From contig DGAG01000002.1 of NCBI GenBank assembly GCA_002382325.1, forward strand, positions 1 through 64,000: DNA of 64,000 nucleotides, read 5' to 3'. Each line of letters opens with the position of its first letter. The stretch's first letter is position 1. The notes under the pieces were generated by a model. It was not told where the DNA came from, searched no databases, and worked only from the letters and a program-made list of their open reading frames with translations. A program made the translations under genes and the position numbers. The stretch is from Epsilonproteobacteria bacterium UBA4036. Its GTDB lineage: Bacteria > Campylobacterota > Campylobacteria > Campylobacterales > Arcobacteraceae. Of this stretch, positions 1 through 7,716 are shown in pieces.

Positions 1-2774
1 GAACATTTCGTCTCGGGACAACCTGTTTCTTGATCAAATCCATAACTGGTAATTTGATTTGATGACTCACCATACATATATGGTTTTGTACCCTCCGGGT
101 ATCTGCTTTCTAAACTTTCACCACTAAAGACACCCGAGAAATTTTGAGGAAGAAAAACATAGTTCTCAGCTACGGTATAACTGTATTTACACTTCACTTT
201 GATTTTCCCTTCACCTGTACCATAAACCCACATCATCTCTCCGTCTTTAATCCCCAAAGAAGCTGCAAAATTGGGGTGTACTTCACCGTACATTTCAGGA
301 GAAAGTTCAGATAAATATTTGGAAGCTCTGGTTTCTGTTCCTGAACCAAAATGTTCAACAATTCTTCCTGATACGATACTTGTAGGATACTCTTTTACCC
401 ACTCTTGAGCATTTTGTTCTGATTCATATCGAACATCGGTTCTATAATAATTCTTTTTATCTCTAATGGCAGGATACTGTTTAACCAAATCCGGTCTTGG
501 AGAATGAAGAGGTTCTCTGTGTTTTGGAATTTGATCCGTAAAATTCCACACAATTGTTCTTGCACGTGCATTTCCATACGGAGCCAGTCCAGCTTGAAGT
601 GCATATTTATTTAAAAGTCCACTGTCGTCTGTTTTCCAGTTTTTACCTTCAACCAATTTTTTCTCTTGCTCAGTTAATTTAATACCTGCAAGTTCTTCAA
701 TATTAGCTGCCGTTATTTCAGCATATCCACCTTTGATTCTTGAACCTTTAGGTGCAACACCTTTTGCTGCAAGGAGATCTTTCCCATTTCGTTCAAGTCC
801 AAATCTTGCTCTAAATCCCATACCTCCTTGTGAAACAGGGAGATTTACATTATATAACACTGGGCTTCCAGGATGTGACTCATTCCAACAAGGCCAAGGT
901 AATCCGTAATACTCTTTTGATAAATCTCCTTTTCCTTTTAAAGAAACGGAATCAAATAAATGCCAATTTTCAGTATGTTTTTTAATTCTTTTGGCTGTTC
1001 TTCCTTGCATACCAATCGTTTTTAATGCTCGAGCAATTTCATCAGTTGCATCTTCTGGCCAGTTAAAGTCATTTCCTTTACCCATACCTGCAACCAATTG
1101 ATCATAAAACCCTAATCGTTTCGCAAAATCAAATAAAATTTCATGGTCGGGTCGTGATTCATATAAGGGATCAATAACTTTAGAACGCCACTGAATCGTT
1201 CGTGATGTATTTACAATACTTCCTGAAGTTTCCATTTGTGTTGCAACAGGTAACATGAAAAGATTATTCTCTCGTGTTGTCATTACAGCAGAATCATTTA
1301 CAAATGGATCAACAAAGACAACCATTTCTAATTTGTCTAAGGCTTCTTTGACTTTATGTGTCTGAGTAATCGTTGAAATACCATTTCCAATCACAACCAA
1401 AGCTTTAATAGGAGTATTACCATTATTCTTTGCATTATTTTCATCTAAAACGCCATGTAACCATAAGCTTAAGCTAAAACCTTCAGCTTCCATAAGTTCT
1501 TTTGATTTAAATTGACCTTTTAACCATTCATAATCCACTTTCCATTGTTTGGCAAAGTATTTCCAAGCACCTTCACTTAAACCGTAATATCCTGGAAGAG
1601 TATGAGAAAGACATCCTAAATCGGTTGCGCCTTGAACGTTGTCATGTCCTCTTAAAATGTTACATCCACCACCTGGTTTACCCATGTTTCCTAAGGTTAG
1701 TTGAACAATGGTTGCTAATCTTGTATTGGATGATCCAATGGTATGTTGCGTTAATCCTTGATTCCAAATTAATGAACCAGGATCAGCACTAGCAAATACG
1801 GTTGTTGCTTGAATTAACATCTCTTTGGGGCAACCAGTAATATCTTCTACATGTTCAGGAGTATACGCTTCACACTCTTTAAATATCTCTTCCATTCCAT
1901 ATACACGATTATCAATAAACGATTGATCATACCAATTGTTATGTTTAATTAATCGAATCATTCCATACATAAACGCAATATCTGTTCCGGGTCGAATACG
2001 ACAAAAGATATCGCTTTTTGCTGCTGTTTTTGTATATCTTGGATCAACAACAATAATTTTAGCCCCATTTTGTTCTTTGGCTTTTAAAATATGTTGCATA
2101 GAAATGGGGTGATTTGAAGCTGGGTTTGCTCCAAAAATAATAATAGCTTTAGAGTTTTGCATATCACCAATATGATTTGTCATAGCTCCATAACCCCATG
2201 TATTTGCTACACCCGCAACTGTTGGACTGTGGCAAATTCTGGCTTGTTGGTCAATATTGTTTGTTCCAAACATGGATGCAAACTTACGAATATAATACGC
2301 TTGTTCATTTCCCACTTTTGATGAACCAATAAATTGAACAGCATCTGGACCAAAATCATTTTTTAATTGCTGTAATTTATCAGATATTTTACCCATGGCA
2401 TTATCCCAACTTATTCGTTGCCATTGTCCATTTACTTTTTCCATTGGATATTTAAGTCGGTTAGTAGCTCTGGCTTTATCAATCATATCAGCACCTTTAC
2501 AACAGTGTCCTCCATGACTAATAGGATGGTCATGTGCTACTTCTTGTCGTACCCATACGCCATTATGTACTTCTGCTACAACACCGCAACCTACAGAACA
2601 ATATGAACAAATGGTTTTTACTAATTTAGATCCTGGGAAAGGATTTTTAATCTCTTCTTCTTTCGCTTCTCTTAGCACTCCCGTACTTGCAAAGGCTGAT
2701 GTTGCCGTTGCAGCAGTCGCTAATGTTGCCATTTTTAGAAAAGTTCTTCTCCCAAAGCTTTTTAGCATTGTCAT
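1..2774 (-). CDS. fdhA: Formate dehydrogenase catalytic subunit, Cys variant (partial at window edge)
   Basis: Molybdopterin oxidoreductase that oxidises formate to CO2 in the periplasm and passes electrons to an iron-sulfur subunit and membrane cytochrome, which should lie beyond position 1. The ATG at 2774 follows AAGGAG at 6 nt; an in-frame ATG at 2768 is less well spaced. A twin-arginine signal (GRRTFLK, R9-R10) precedes an Ala-rich stretch. Cys56, Cys59, Cys63 and Cys91/92 form the N-terminal 4Fe-4S site. At the position that is selenocysteine in most homologues the codon is TGC (Cys181, in ARICHSPTV). About 924 codons are present, so only the last few residues are missing compared with roughly 930 aa in relatives. 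The gene follows the small Tat protein by 15 nt and is probably in the same operon. Confidence 0.95.
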   Translation of the reverse strand, partial: MTMLKSFGRRTFLKMATLATAATATSAFASTGVLREAKEEEIKNPFPGSKLVKTICSYCSVGCGVVAEVHNGVWVRQEVAHDHPISHGGHCCKGADMIDKARATNRLKYPMEKVNGQWQRISWDNAMGKISDKLQQLKNDFGPDAVQFIGSSKVGNEQAYYIRKFASMFGTNNIDQQARICHSPTVAGVANTWGYGAMTNHIGDMQNSKAIIIFGANPASNHPISMQHILKAKEQNGAKIIVVDPRYTKTAAKSDIFCRIRPGTDIAFMYGMIRLIKHNNWYDQSFIDNRVYGMEEIFKECEAYTPEHVEDITGCPKEMLIQATTVFASADPGSLIWNQGLTQHTIGSSNTRLATIVQLTLGNMGKPGGGCNILRGHDNVQGATDLGCLSHTLPGYYGLSEGAWKYFAKQWKVDYEWLKGQFKSKELMEAEGFSLSLWLHGVLDENNAKNNGNTPIKALVVIGNGISTITQTHKVKEALDKLEMVVFVDPFVNDSAVMTTRENNLFMLPVATQMETSGSIVNTSRTIQWRSKVIDPLYESRPDHEILFDFAKRLGFYDQLVAGMGKGNDFNWPEDATDEIARALKTIGMQGRTAKRIKKHTENWHLFDSVSLKGKGDLSKEYYGLPWPCWNESHPGSPVLYNVNLPVSQGGMGFRARFGLERNGKDLLAAKGVAPKGSRIKGGYAEITAANIEELAGIKLTEQEKKLVEGKNWKTDDSGLLNKYALQAGLAPYGNARARTIVWNFTDQIPKHREPLHSPRPDLVKQYPAIRDKKNYYRTDVRYESEQNAQEWVKEYPTSIVSGRIVEHFGSGTETRASKYLSELSPEMYGEVHPNFAASLGIKDGEMMWVYGTGEGKIKVKCKYSYTVAENYVFLPQNFSGVFSGESLESRYPEGTKPYMYGESSNQITSYGFDQETGCPETKC

Positions 2775-2789
2775 CTTCTTCTCCTTATT

Positions 2790-3008
2790 TTATTTTGCAG
2801 CTTTATAAAAATCACTCCAGTTTTGAGTCTTTTTATATAAAACCTCTTTTTTATGTGCAGTGCCTACGACCACTCCACTACTGGCATCACTTCCCTCTCC
2901 TCTGTTTGAATTCTGTGTTGTTGCAGCAACGGCAACCACAGATCCTGCCAGAACAGAAGCAGCAACACCTGCTCGTTTAATAAAGCTTCGTCTTAACTCA
3001 TCAGCCAT
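2790..3008 (-). CDS. Formate dehydrogenase-region small Tat-signal protein
   Basis: A 72-residue protein that is mostly a twin-arginine signal (RRSFIKRAGVAASVLAG at residues 6-22) followed by a short polar tail ending in Trp and Tyr residues. It matches what I know of the family called formate dehydrogenase region TAT target (TIGR02811), which sits just upstream of fdhA in Campylobacterota. Its role is unknown; a helper for export or assembly of the formate dehydrogenase is a reasonable inference. GAGGAG lies 6 nt before the ATG. It is the first gene of the visible operon. Confidence 0.85.
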   Translation of the reverse strand: MADELRRSFIKRAGVAASVLAGSVVAVAATTQNSNRGEGSDASSGVVVGTAHKKEVLYKKTQNWSDFYKAAK

Positions 3009-3250
3009 ATTAACTCCTCTTCATTATGTGGGTAAAAACCCCTCTAAATATTTTTCAAATACTTAGAGCGACTTTCACTCTTTTTTTGGGTGAGTTATTT
3101 TGTTTGTTGTATTAAGTTGATTTTGAATTAAATACATTCTGCTGCATATTTAATTTCTTTATTATGCATGAATGTCCCCTCTTTCATTCGTAACTTTATA
3201 CTTGACCAATAAAAAATTCTTCTTTTTATTGATACAAATAAACACCCTTA

Positions 3251-3266
3251 ACTTCATGCATGAAGT
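3251..3266. promoter_or_regulatory. 16-bp perfect palindrome upstream of fdh operon
   Basis: ACTTCATGCATGAAGT reads the same on both strands. It lies about 245 nt before the first fdh-operon gene and may be an operator. The binding protein is unknown. Confidence 0.4.
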
Positions 3267-3369
3267 CTTTTATGTTTGATATAAAGTTTTGTTGCCTAAT
3301 ATTGTAATAATGTGTTGTGTGAGTTTTCTATATAAAATCAATCTCTATGCGAACATTTCTGATTTTGTA

Positions 3370-3386
3370 GTGTCAAACCTTGACAC
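3370..3386. promoter_or_regulatory. Inverted repeat GTGTCAA-ACC-TTGACAC
   Basis: A perfect 7-bp inverted repeat with a 3-nt spacer in the middle of the fdh/sensor divergent region. Arm length and spacing fit a dimeric regulator. It could serve the fdh operon, the sensor operon or both. Confidence 0.45.
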
Positions 3387-3466
3387 CACACAGATTTGAT
3401 TTTTACCTCTTCTTGATTGAAGAGTATAAAATCTCCTTATTTAAGGGAAATTCTAAAAATTGGGGT

Positions 3467-3498
3467 TATAATAGATAAAATCTGGCATAGCCTATGCC
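3467..3498 (+). promoter_or_regulatory. Promoter and palindrome for the sensor operon
   Basis: TATAAT at 3467-3472 is a good -10 box and predicts transcription from about 3479. An inverted repeat GGCATAG-C-CTATGCC (3484-3498) lies just after the predicted start, where a repressor would block transcription. The leader to the first gene would be about 165 nt and carries two more inverted repeats (3502-3521 and 3592-3611). Confidence 0.45.
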
Positions 3499-3643
3499 CT
3501 TTGGTAAAAATTATTTTACCATTTTAATTATAAAACTCTTTAATTTATCTTAAACAGTAAAATATTTTTTACCTAATTTGTTTTATATAACATACCACTA
3601 CAAAATGGTATACTTCTTTTTACTTTTTTAAAAAGGGCAATAT

Positions 3644-4789
3644 TTGTTTCGAATTATTGTGTTTATTCTGCTTTTTTTTACAGCCATTTATTACACCCTC
3701 AAAGATGAAGTCTATCGAGACAATGAGATAATCTTTAGCTCCTCTTTATCCAAAACAGGGATTATGAACCAATGGGGAAAATCGGTGGAAAGTGGTGTTT
3801 TGGCTTACTTTAATTATGTTAATGACAACAATATTTTAAAGAATAAAACGATGAAGTTTATCTCTTATGATGATAAATATGAACCCGCATTGACTTTGGA
3901 AAATTTTGAGAAATTAATCCATCATCACAACACTTTTGGCTTTTTAGGTTTTGTAGGAACCCCTACGGTTAAAAATATTTTGCCGCTTCTTGAAGAGAAT
4001 CAAATGCCCTTTATTGCTCCTTTTACGGGGGCTGAATTTTTACGCCAAAAACATCTGAACAATATCATCAATATTCGAAGCTCTTATAAAGACGAGATTG
4101 AAAAGTTGGTTGATTATTTGTATCATAAAAAACATCTTGATAAATTTGCGGTTTTTTATCAAAATGATGATTACGGGGAAGAGGGTTATATTTCACTTAT
4201 TAAAGCGTTAAATAAACGAAATTTATCTCTTATCGCTGAAGGGACATACAAAAGAAATACGCTCTCTTTATCGCATGCTTTTGATGAGATTAAAGAGGTC
4301 AAACCTGAAGTTATTGTGCTTGTAGGGGCATATAAAGCCAATGCCTTATTTATTCAAAAAGCCAAGCAGCACCCCAATTTCAAAGAGACCATTTTTTGTG
4401 TTATCTCTTTTGGTGATGCCAATGCAGTCGTACAAGAGTTACAAGAAAAAACAGACAATATCATTTTTTCACAAGTTGTTCCCAGCTACAATGACAACTC
4501 CATTGGCGTCATTAAAGAGTATGCACTTTTAATGAAACGCTACTATCCTAATGAACCTTTGGGGTTTATCTCATTGGAGAGTTTTATTGCGGCTAAAACG
4601 GTGGTTGAAGCCATCAAAAGCATTGAAGGCAATTTGACGCAAAAAAAGTTTCTCAATGCCATCAAACAACTGCCTAATGATTTTTTAGAAGGTATTCCTA
4701 CGCATTTTGAAAACTCTCAACTGCTCAATGATGTCTATTTATTTGAGTACAAAAACTCACAATTTGTGGAAATTGCGTATGAACATTAA
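3644..4789 (+). CDS. Periplasmic solute-binding protein, sensor partner
   Basis: This 381-aa protein has an N-terminal hydrophobic segment (residues 3-18) and then a fold typical of branched-chain amino-acid-type binding proteins (Peripla_BP_6): GIMNQWGKSVESGVLAYFNYVN near the start, FVGTPTV and AVFYQNDDYGEEG in the middle. No transporter genes follow; the next two genes are a histidine kinase and a response regulator. The likely role is therefore ligand sensing for the kinase rather than uptake. The start is TTG, preceded by AAGGG at 7 nt. Its end overlaps the kinase start by 11 nt. The ligand is unknown. Confidence 0.8.
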   Translation: MFRIIVFILLFFTAIYYTLKDEVYRDNEIIFSSSLSKTGIMNQWGKSVESGVLAYFNYVNDNNILKNKTMKFISYDDKYEPALTLENFEKLIHHHNTFGFLGFVGTPTVKNILPLLEENQMPFIAPFTGAEFLRQKHLNNIINIRSSYKDEIEKLVDYLYHKKHLDKFAVFYQNDDYGEEGYISLIKALNKRNLSLIAEGTYKRNTLSLSHAFDEIKEVKPEVIVLVGAYKANALFIQKAKQHPNFKETIFCVISFGDANAVVQELQEKTDNIIFSQVVPSYNDNSIGVIKEYALLMKRYYPNEPLGFISLESFIAAKTVVEAIKSIEGNLTQKKFLNAIKQLPNDFLEGIPTHFENSQLLNDVYLFEYKNSQFVEIAYEH

Positions 4790-6383
4790 ACAACTTTTTT
4801 CCACTTTTGATAACATCTCCTTTTCTTATAAAACATCGTTTTTGATTTTTATTATTACAGGAGGAATGATAAGCATCATTATTCTTTCTCAAATTTCTAT
4901 TTATGCTTTAAAATCGGATTTTGATATTTTATTTGAAAAAAGAACCAAACCCTTAACCAAACTTGAAATTATCAAAGATGCTTATAAAATCAATATTTAT
5001 GATACGCTTTATGAAGTGCAACAAAAAAATATCACCGCACAACAAGCCAAAGATGTGATGGTATTGGGCAAACAACTGATTGAAAAGAATTGGAAATTGT
5101 ATAAACAAAACATCAACAACGAAGAGTTTCAACAAACTTTTGTCACTAAATTAATTAAAGAGCTTTTTTCATTGAACAAACCCGATAACTCAAATTATAT
5201 TTTACAAGAAAATATCATTGAAAATATTGATAAAAAAATCACCGGACTCAATCACAATTTAATTGCCATTTTAAACCTTTTAGACACCAACCATATTGGG
5301 GTAGCAAACTCTATTGTCAACAGTGTTTATACTCAAATTAATTCAATTAATATTTACATTACCAATTTGATTAATTACGATTTAAATATTGCCATTGAAG
5401 AGAAACGAGATACTCAAAAAGTCTTCAATACCTTAACCACCATTTTAAATATTTCGATTGTTTTTGTTTTTTTATTCTCTATTATTTTATCGGTATTACT
5501 TATTAATAACTTTAAAAAACTGCATTTGGTTTTAGAAGATACGGTTGATGCCAAAACCAAAGAGCTGCAAAAACTCAATGAAAGTTTGGAGCGAAAAATC
5601 AAAAAAGAGGTCGCCAGTAGCCGAAAGAAAGATTTGATTATGTTTCAACAAGCCAGATTGGCTTCTTTAGGGGAAATGATTGCCAATATAGCTCACCAAT
5701 GGCGGCAACCTTTGGGTGCTATTATGGTGATTATTCAAAGTTTTCAGCTCAAATCAAAAATGGGAAAACTCAATTGCGAATACGTTGAAGAAAAAGTCAA
5801 CGATGCCATTTTATTGGCAAATAATATGTCCCATACCTTAGATGACTTTCAAAATTTTTTTAAACCCAACAAAAACAAAACGTTTTTTTCACTCAAAGAG
5901 TGTTTGCTCGATTCATTGGAACTTTCAAAATATGTTTTAGACCAAGAGAAAATCCATGTGGATATCAACATTAAAAAGGACATTGAAATTTTTGGCTTTT
6001 ACAATGAACTTTCACACGTTTTTTTAAACATTATTTCAAACTCAAAAGATGCGTTAAAAACCATTAACGATAAAAAACGTCTTATTCAAATTGTGGTCAA
6101 AAAAGTCAAACATCGAGCCAAAATCTATTTGTATGACAATGGAGGAGGCATTGATCTTGAAATCCTACCCAAAATTTTTGAACCTTATTATACCACCAAA
6201 TATAAAAGTAACGGCACAGGTATTGGGCTTTATATGTCCAAACAAATTATAGAAAAACAGATGCAAGGTTCCATTAAATGTAAGAATATTTACTATAAAA
6301 TAGACCAACAACATTTTGACCATTGCACTTTGTTTTTGGTTGAAATACCCATCGAAGTGAAAAAGGAAAATAATGCAACCTAA
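4779..6383 (+). CDS. Sensor histidine kinase
   Basis: This 534-aa membrane kinase has a transmembrane segment at about residues 18-43, a helical periplasmic region of about 140 residues, a second transmembrane segment, a coiled coil, and a HisKA-type box with phospho-acceptor His in ANIAHQWRQPLG. The ATPase domain follows, with DNGGGIDLEIL and GTGIGLYMSK. The ATG at 4779 overlaps the binding-protein gene by 11 nt and the end overlaps the next regulator by 11 nt, so the three genes form one translationally coupled operon. An in-frame extension upstream lies wholly inside the previous gene and was not used. The periplasmic domain probably contacts the binding protein. Confidence 0.88.
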   Translation: MNIKQLFSTFDNISFSYKTSFLIFIITGGMISIIILSQISIYALKSDFDILFEKRTKPLTKLEIIKDAYKINIYDTLYEVQQKNITAQQAKDVMVLGKQLIEKNWKLYKQNINNEEFQQTFVTKLIKELFSLNKPDNSNYILQENIIENIDKKITGLNHNLIAILNLLDTNHIGVANSIVNSVYTQINSINIYITNLINYDLNIAIEEKRDTQKVFNTLTTILNISIVFVFLFSIILSVLLINNFKKLHLVLEDTVDAKTKELQKLNESLERKIKKEVASSRKKDLIMFQQARLASLGEMIANIAHQWRQPLGAIMVIIQSFQLKSKMGKLNCEYVEEKVNDAILLANNMSHTLDDFQNFFKPNKNKTFFSLKECLLDSLELSKYVLDQEKIHVDINIKKDIEIFGFYNELSHVFLNIISNSKDALKTINDKKRLIQIVVKKVKHRAKIYLYDNGGGIDLEILPKIFEPYYTTKYKSNGTGIGLYMSKQIIEKQMQGSIKCKNIYYKIDQQHFDHCTLFLVEIPIEVKKENNAT

Positions 6384-7026
6384 AGATTTAACGATTTTAA
6401 AAGAGTTTACCATTTTATATTTAGAAGACGATGAAAATCTACTCAAACACACTCAAGAGATTTTAAGTGATTTTTTACACCACGTTTATGCCGTAAAATC
6501 ATCGTCTGAAGCATGGAGTGTTTTGGAAAAAGAGAAAGTAGATGTGATTGTTTCCGATATTTTGCTTAAAGATGAAAATGGCATTGATTTTTTAAATGAC
6601 CTCAAAAATAAACACATTGATAAACCCATTATTTTAACCACAGCACACACCGATACCAAATATTTTTTGGATGCCATTAAACTCAAAGTGGAAAACTATA
6701 TTGTCAAACCCATTAATATTCAAGAACTTTTGGATACTTTACATGATATTGTTTTGCCCATTACTCAAAAAAAAGAGATTGAGAAAAACAGTTTTGTGAT
6801 TAAAACCATTTCAGCTATTACCGATTCAAAACAAGTAGAAGTGGTCAAATACATTATTTCCAGTTTAGACAATCAAAACCAGTTGGTTGCTTCATACAGT
6901 GATATTATGAATGAAATTTCCATTTCAAAACCGACATTAATCAAGCTTTTTAAAGAGCTGCAAGAGAAAAATATTTTGATTAAAATTGCTCATAAAACGT
7001 ATCAGTTTAATACCGAAGCACTTTAG
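6373..7026 (+). CDS. Response regulator with C-terminal winged-helix-like domain
   Basis: The receiver domain spans about residues 12-125, with the acidic pair D19-D20, phospho-acceptor D62 (VSDILL) and the conserved Lys in YIVKPI. The C-terminal 75 residues (SYSDIMNEISISKPTLIKLFKEL) look like a helix-turn-helix, so the protein is probably a DNA-binding regulator. It is short, 217 aa, and not a standard OmpR or NarL type by eye. It is coupled to the kinase before it. Likely targets include the inverted repeats in the upstream divergent region, hence possibly formate dehydrogenase; that link is inference. Confidence 0.82.
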   Translation: MQPKDLTILKEFTILYLEDDENLLKHTQEILSDFLHHVYAVKSSSEAWSVLEKEKVDVIVSDILLKDENGIDFLNDLKNKHIDKPIILTTAHTDTKYFLDAIKLKVENYIVKPINIQELLDTLHDIVLPITQKKEIEKNSFVIKTISAITDSKQVEVVKYIISSLDNQNQLVASYSDIMNEISISKPTLIKLFKELQEKNILIKIAHKTYQFNTEAL

Positions 7027-7034
7027 GAGTTCGT

Positions 7035-7118
7035 GTTCAGTGTTCAGTGTTCAGTATTCAGTATTCAGTATTCAGTGTTCAGATTTTTTACTTGTTACTT
7101 GTCGCTCGTCACTTTTTT
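7035..7118. repeat. Heptamer tandem repeat between convergent genes
   Basis: Seven consecutive 7-nt units of the form RTTCAGT occupy 7035-7083: three GTTCAGT, three ATTCAGT and a final GTTCAGA. They are followed by pyrimidine-rich heptamers TTACTTG, TTACTTG, TCGCTCG, TCACTTT. The second block runs into the 3' end of the MerP-like gene and encodes its last residues (VTSDK). It lies between two convergent genes and shares its 7-nt period with elements near 29.8 and 33.8 kb. Confidence 0.75.
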
Positions 7119-7382
7119 TGTAGAGACTTCTATTCCTTCGTATGATGTGGTTTTGATGGCTTCTAAAATGGCTTCAAGCTTTACTTTGTTTTCATCGTAA
7201 ATTACCGTTACGGTTTTTGTGTTTAAAATCGCACTGGATTTTTGTATGCCATCGAGTTTTTTAATCGCTTTTTTCACGGCTGTGGTACACAAAGGACAGT
7301 GCATTCCTTCAACTTTTATTATACTGACTGTTTGTGCAAAACCAAATGTCAAGCTTAACAACATCGCCACAATGATTTTCAT
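7095..7382 (-). CDS. MerP-like periplasmic heavy-metal-binding protein
   Basis: A 95-aa protein with a signal peptide (residues 1-16, ending FGFAQ) and a heavy-metal-associated fold with the GMHCPLC metal site at about residues 26-32. Family knowledge gives binding of a soft metal ion in the periplasm and delivery to a MerT-type permease, whose gene lies 4 nt upstream. Mercury or copper are possible; no mercuric reductase gene is present here. The last codons lie within a heptamer repeat, so the C-terminus may be recent. Confidence 0.85.
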   Translation of the reverse strand: MKIIVAMLLSLTFGFAQTVSIIKVEGMHCPLCTTAVKKAIKKLDGIQKSSAILNTKTVTVIYDENKVKLEAILEAIKTTSYEGIEVSTKKVTSDK

Positions 7383-7386
7383 ATAA

Positions 7387-7716
7387 CTACTCCATAAATA
7401 AAGGGATAATTTCAGGATAAAATAACAATCCCATTATTCCCATAAAAATAATGCCGTATCCTATGAGTGATTTGACTCTTTTTTCTTTGTTACACTCACA
7501 CGTTAATGTTTGATTGAGTTTGATTACTGCTAAGATAAAAAACAGTAACGCCAAGATTCCCAAAGGGATTCGTAAAAAATCCAATTGAGTTAAAAAACTC
7601 AACGCGCCACTTGAAAGTCCAAAAAAAAGAAATAAAAAAGCAGGTACACAACATAATGTTGATAAAAAGGCAGTTAAAACTGCCCCTATTATCGGTAGTT
7701 TTATGCCTTGTTTCAT
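7387..7716 (-). CDS. MerT-like metal-ion membrane transporter
   Basis: A 109-aa protein with three to four hydrophobic segments. A Cys pair sits in the first segment (TLCCVPAF) and a second pair is found in TCECNKE, as in MerT proteins, which take metal from MerP and move it into the cell. The ATG overlaps the stop of the transglutaminase-like gene by 4 nt. No merA or merR is visible, so substrate and direction stay open. Confidence 0.8.
   Translation of the reverse strand: MKQGIKLPIIGAVLTAFLSTLCCVPAFLFLFFGLSSGALSFLTQLDFLRIPLGILALLFFILAVIKLNQTLTCECNKEKRVKSLIGYGIIFMGIMGLLFYPEIIPLFME

Larger units (their letters stand above)
3009..3643. other. Palindrome-rich divergent control region, no gene
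   Basis: This 635-nt gap separates the leftward fdh operon from the rightward sensor operon. No credible ORF is present. It holds a perfect 16-bp palindrome at 3251-3266, a 7-3-7 inverted repeat at 3370-3386, a rightward TATAAT at 3467-3472, and three further inverted repeats between that box and the sensor gene (3484-3498, 3502-3521, 3592-3611). The fdh promoter itself could not be fixed; several leftward -10-like boxes exist. Confidence 0.6.

Noticed and set aside
4707..4778. Extended N-terminus for the histidine kinase from an ATG at 4707
   Set aside because: The extension lies wholly inside the binding-protein gene in another frame and precedes a natural membrane-protein start at 4779.
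7035..7083. CRISPR array
   Set aside because: The repeat unit is 7 nt with no spacers and there are no cas genes in the window; it is a simple tandem repeat.
7095..7716. Complete mercury-resistance operon
   Set aside because: Only MerT- and MerP-like proteins are present; no mercuric reductase or MerR-type regulator was found in the window.
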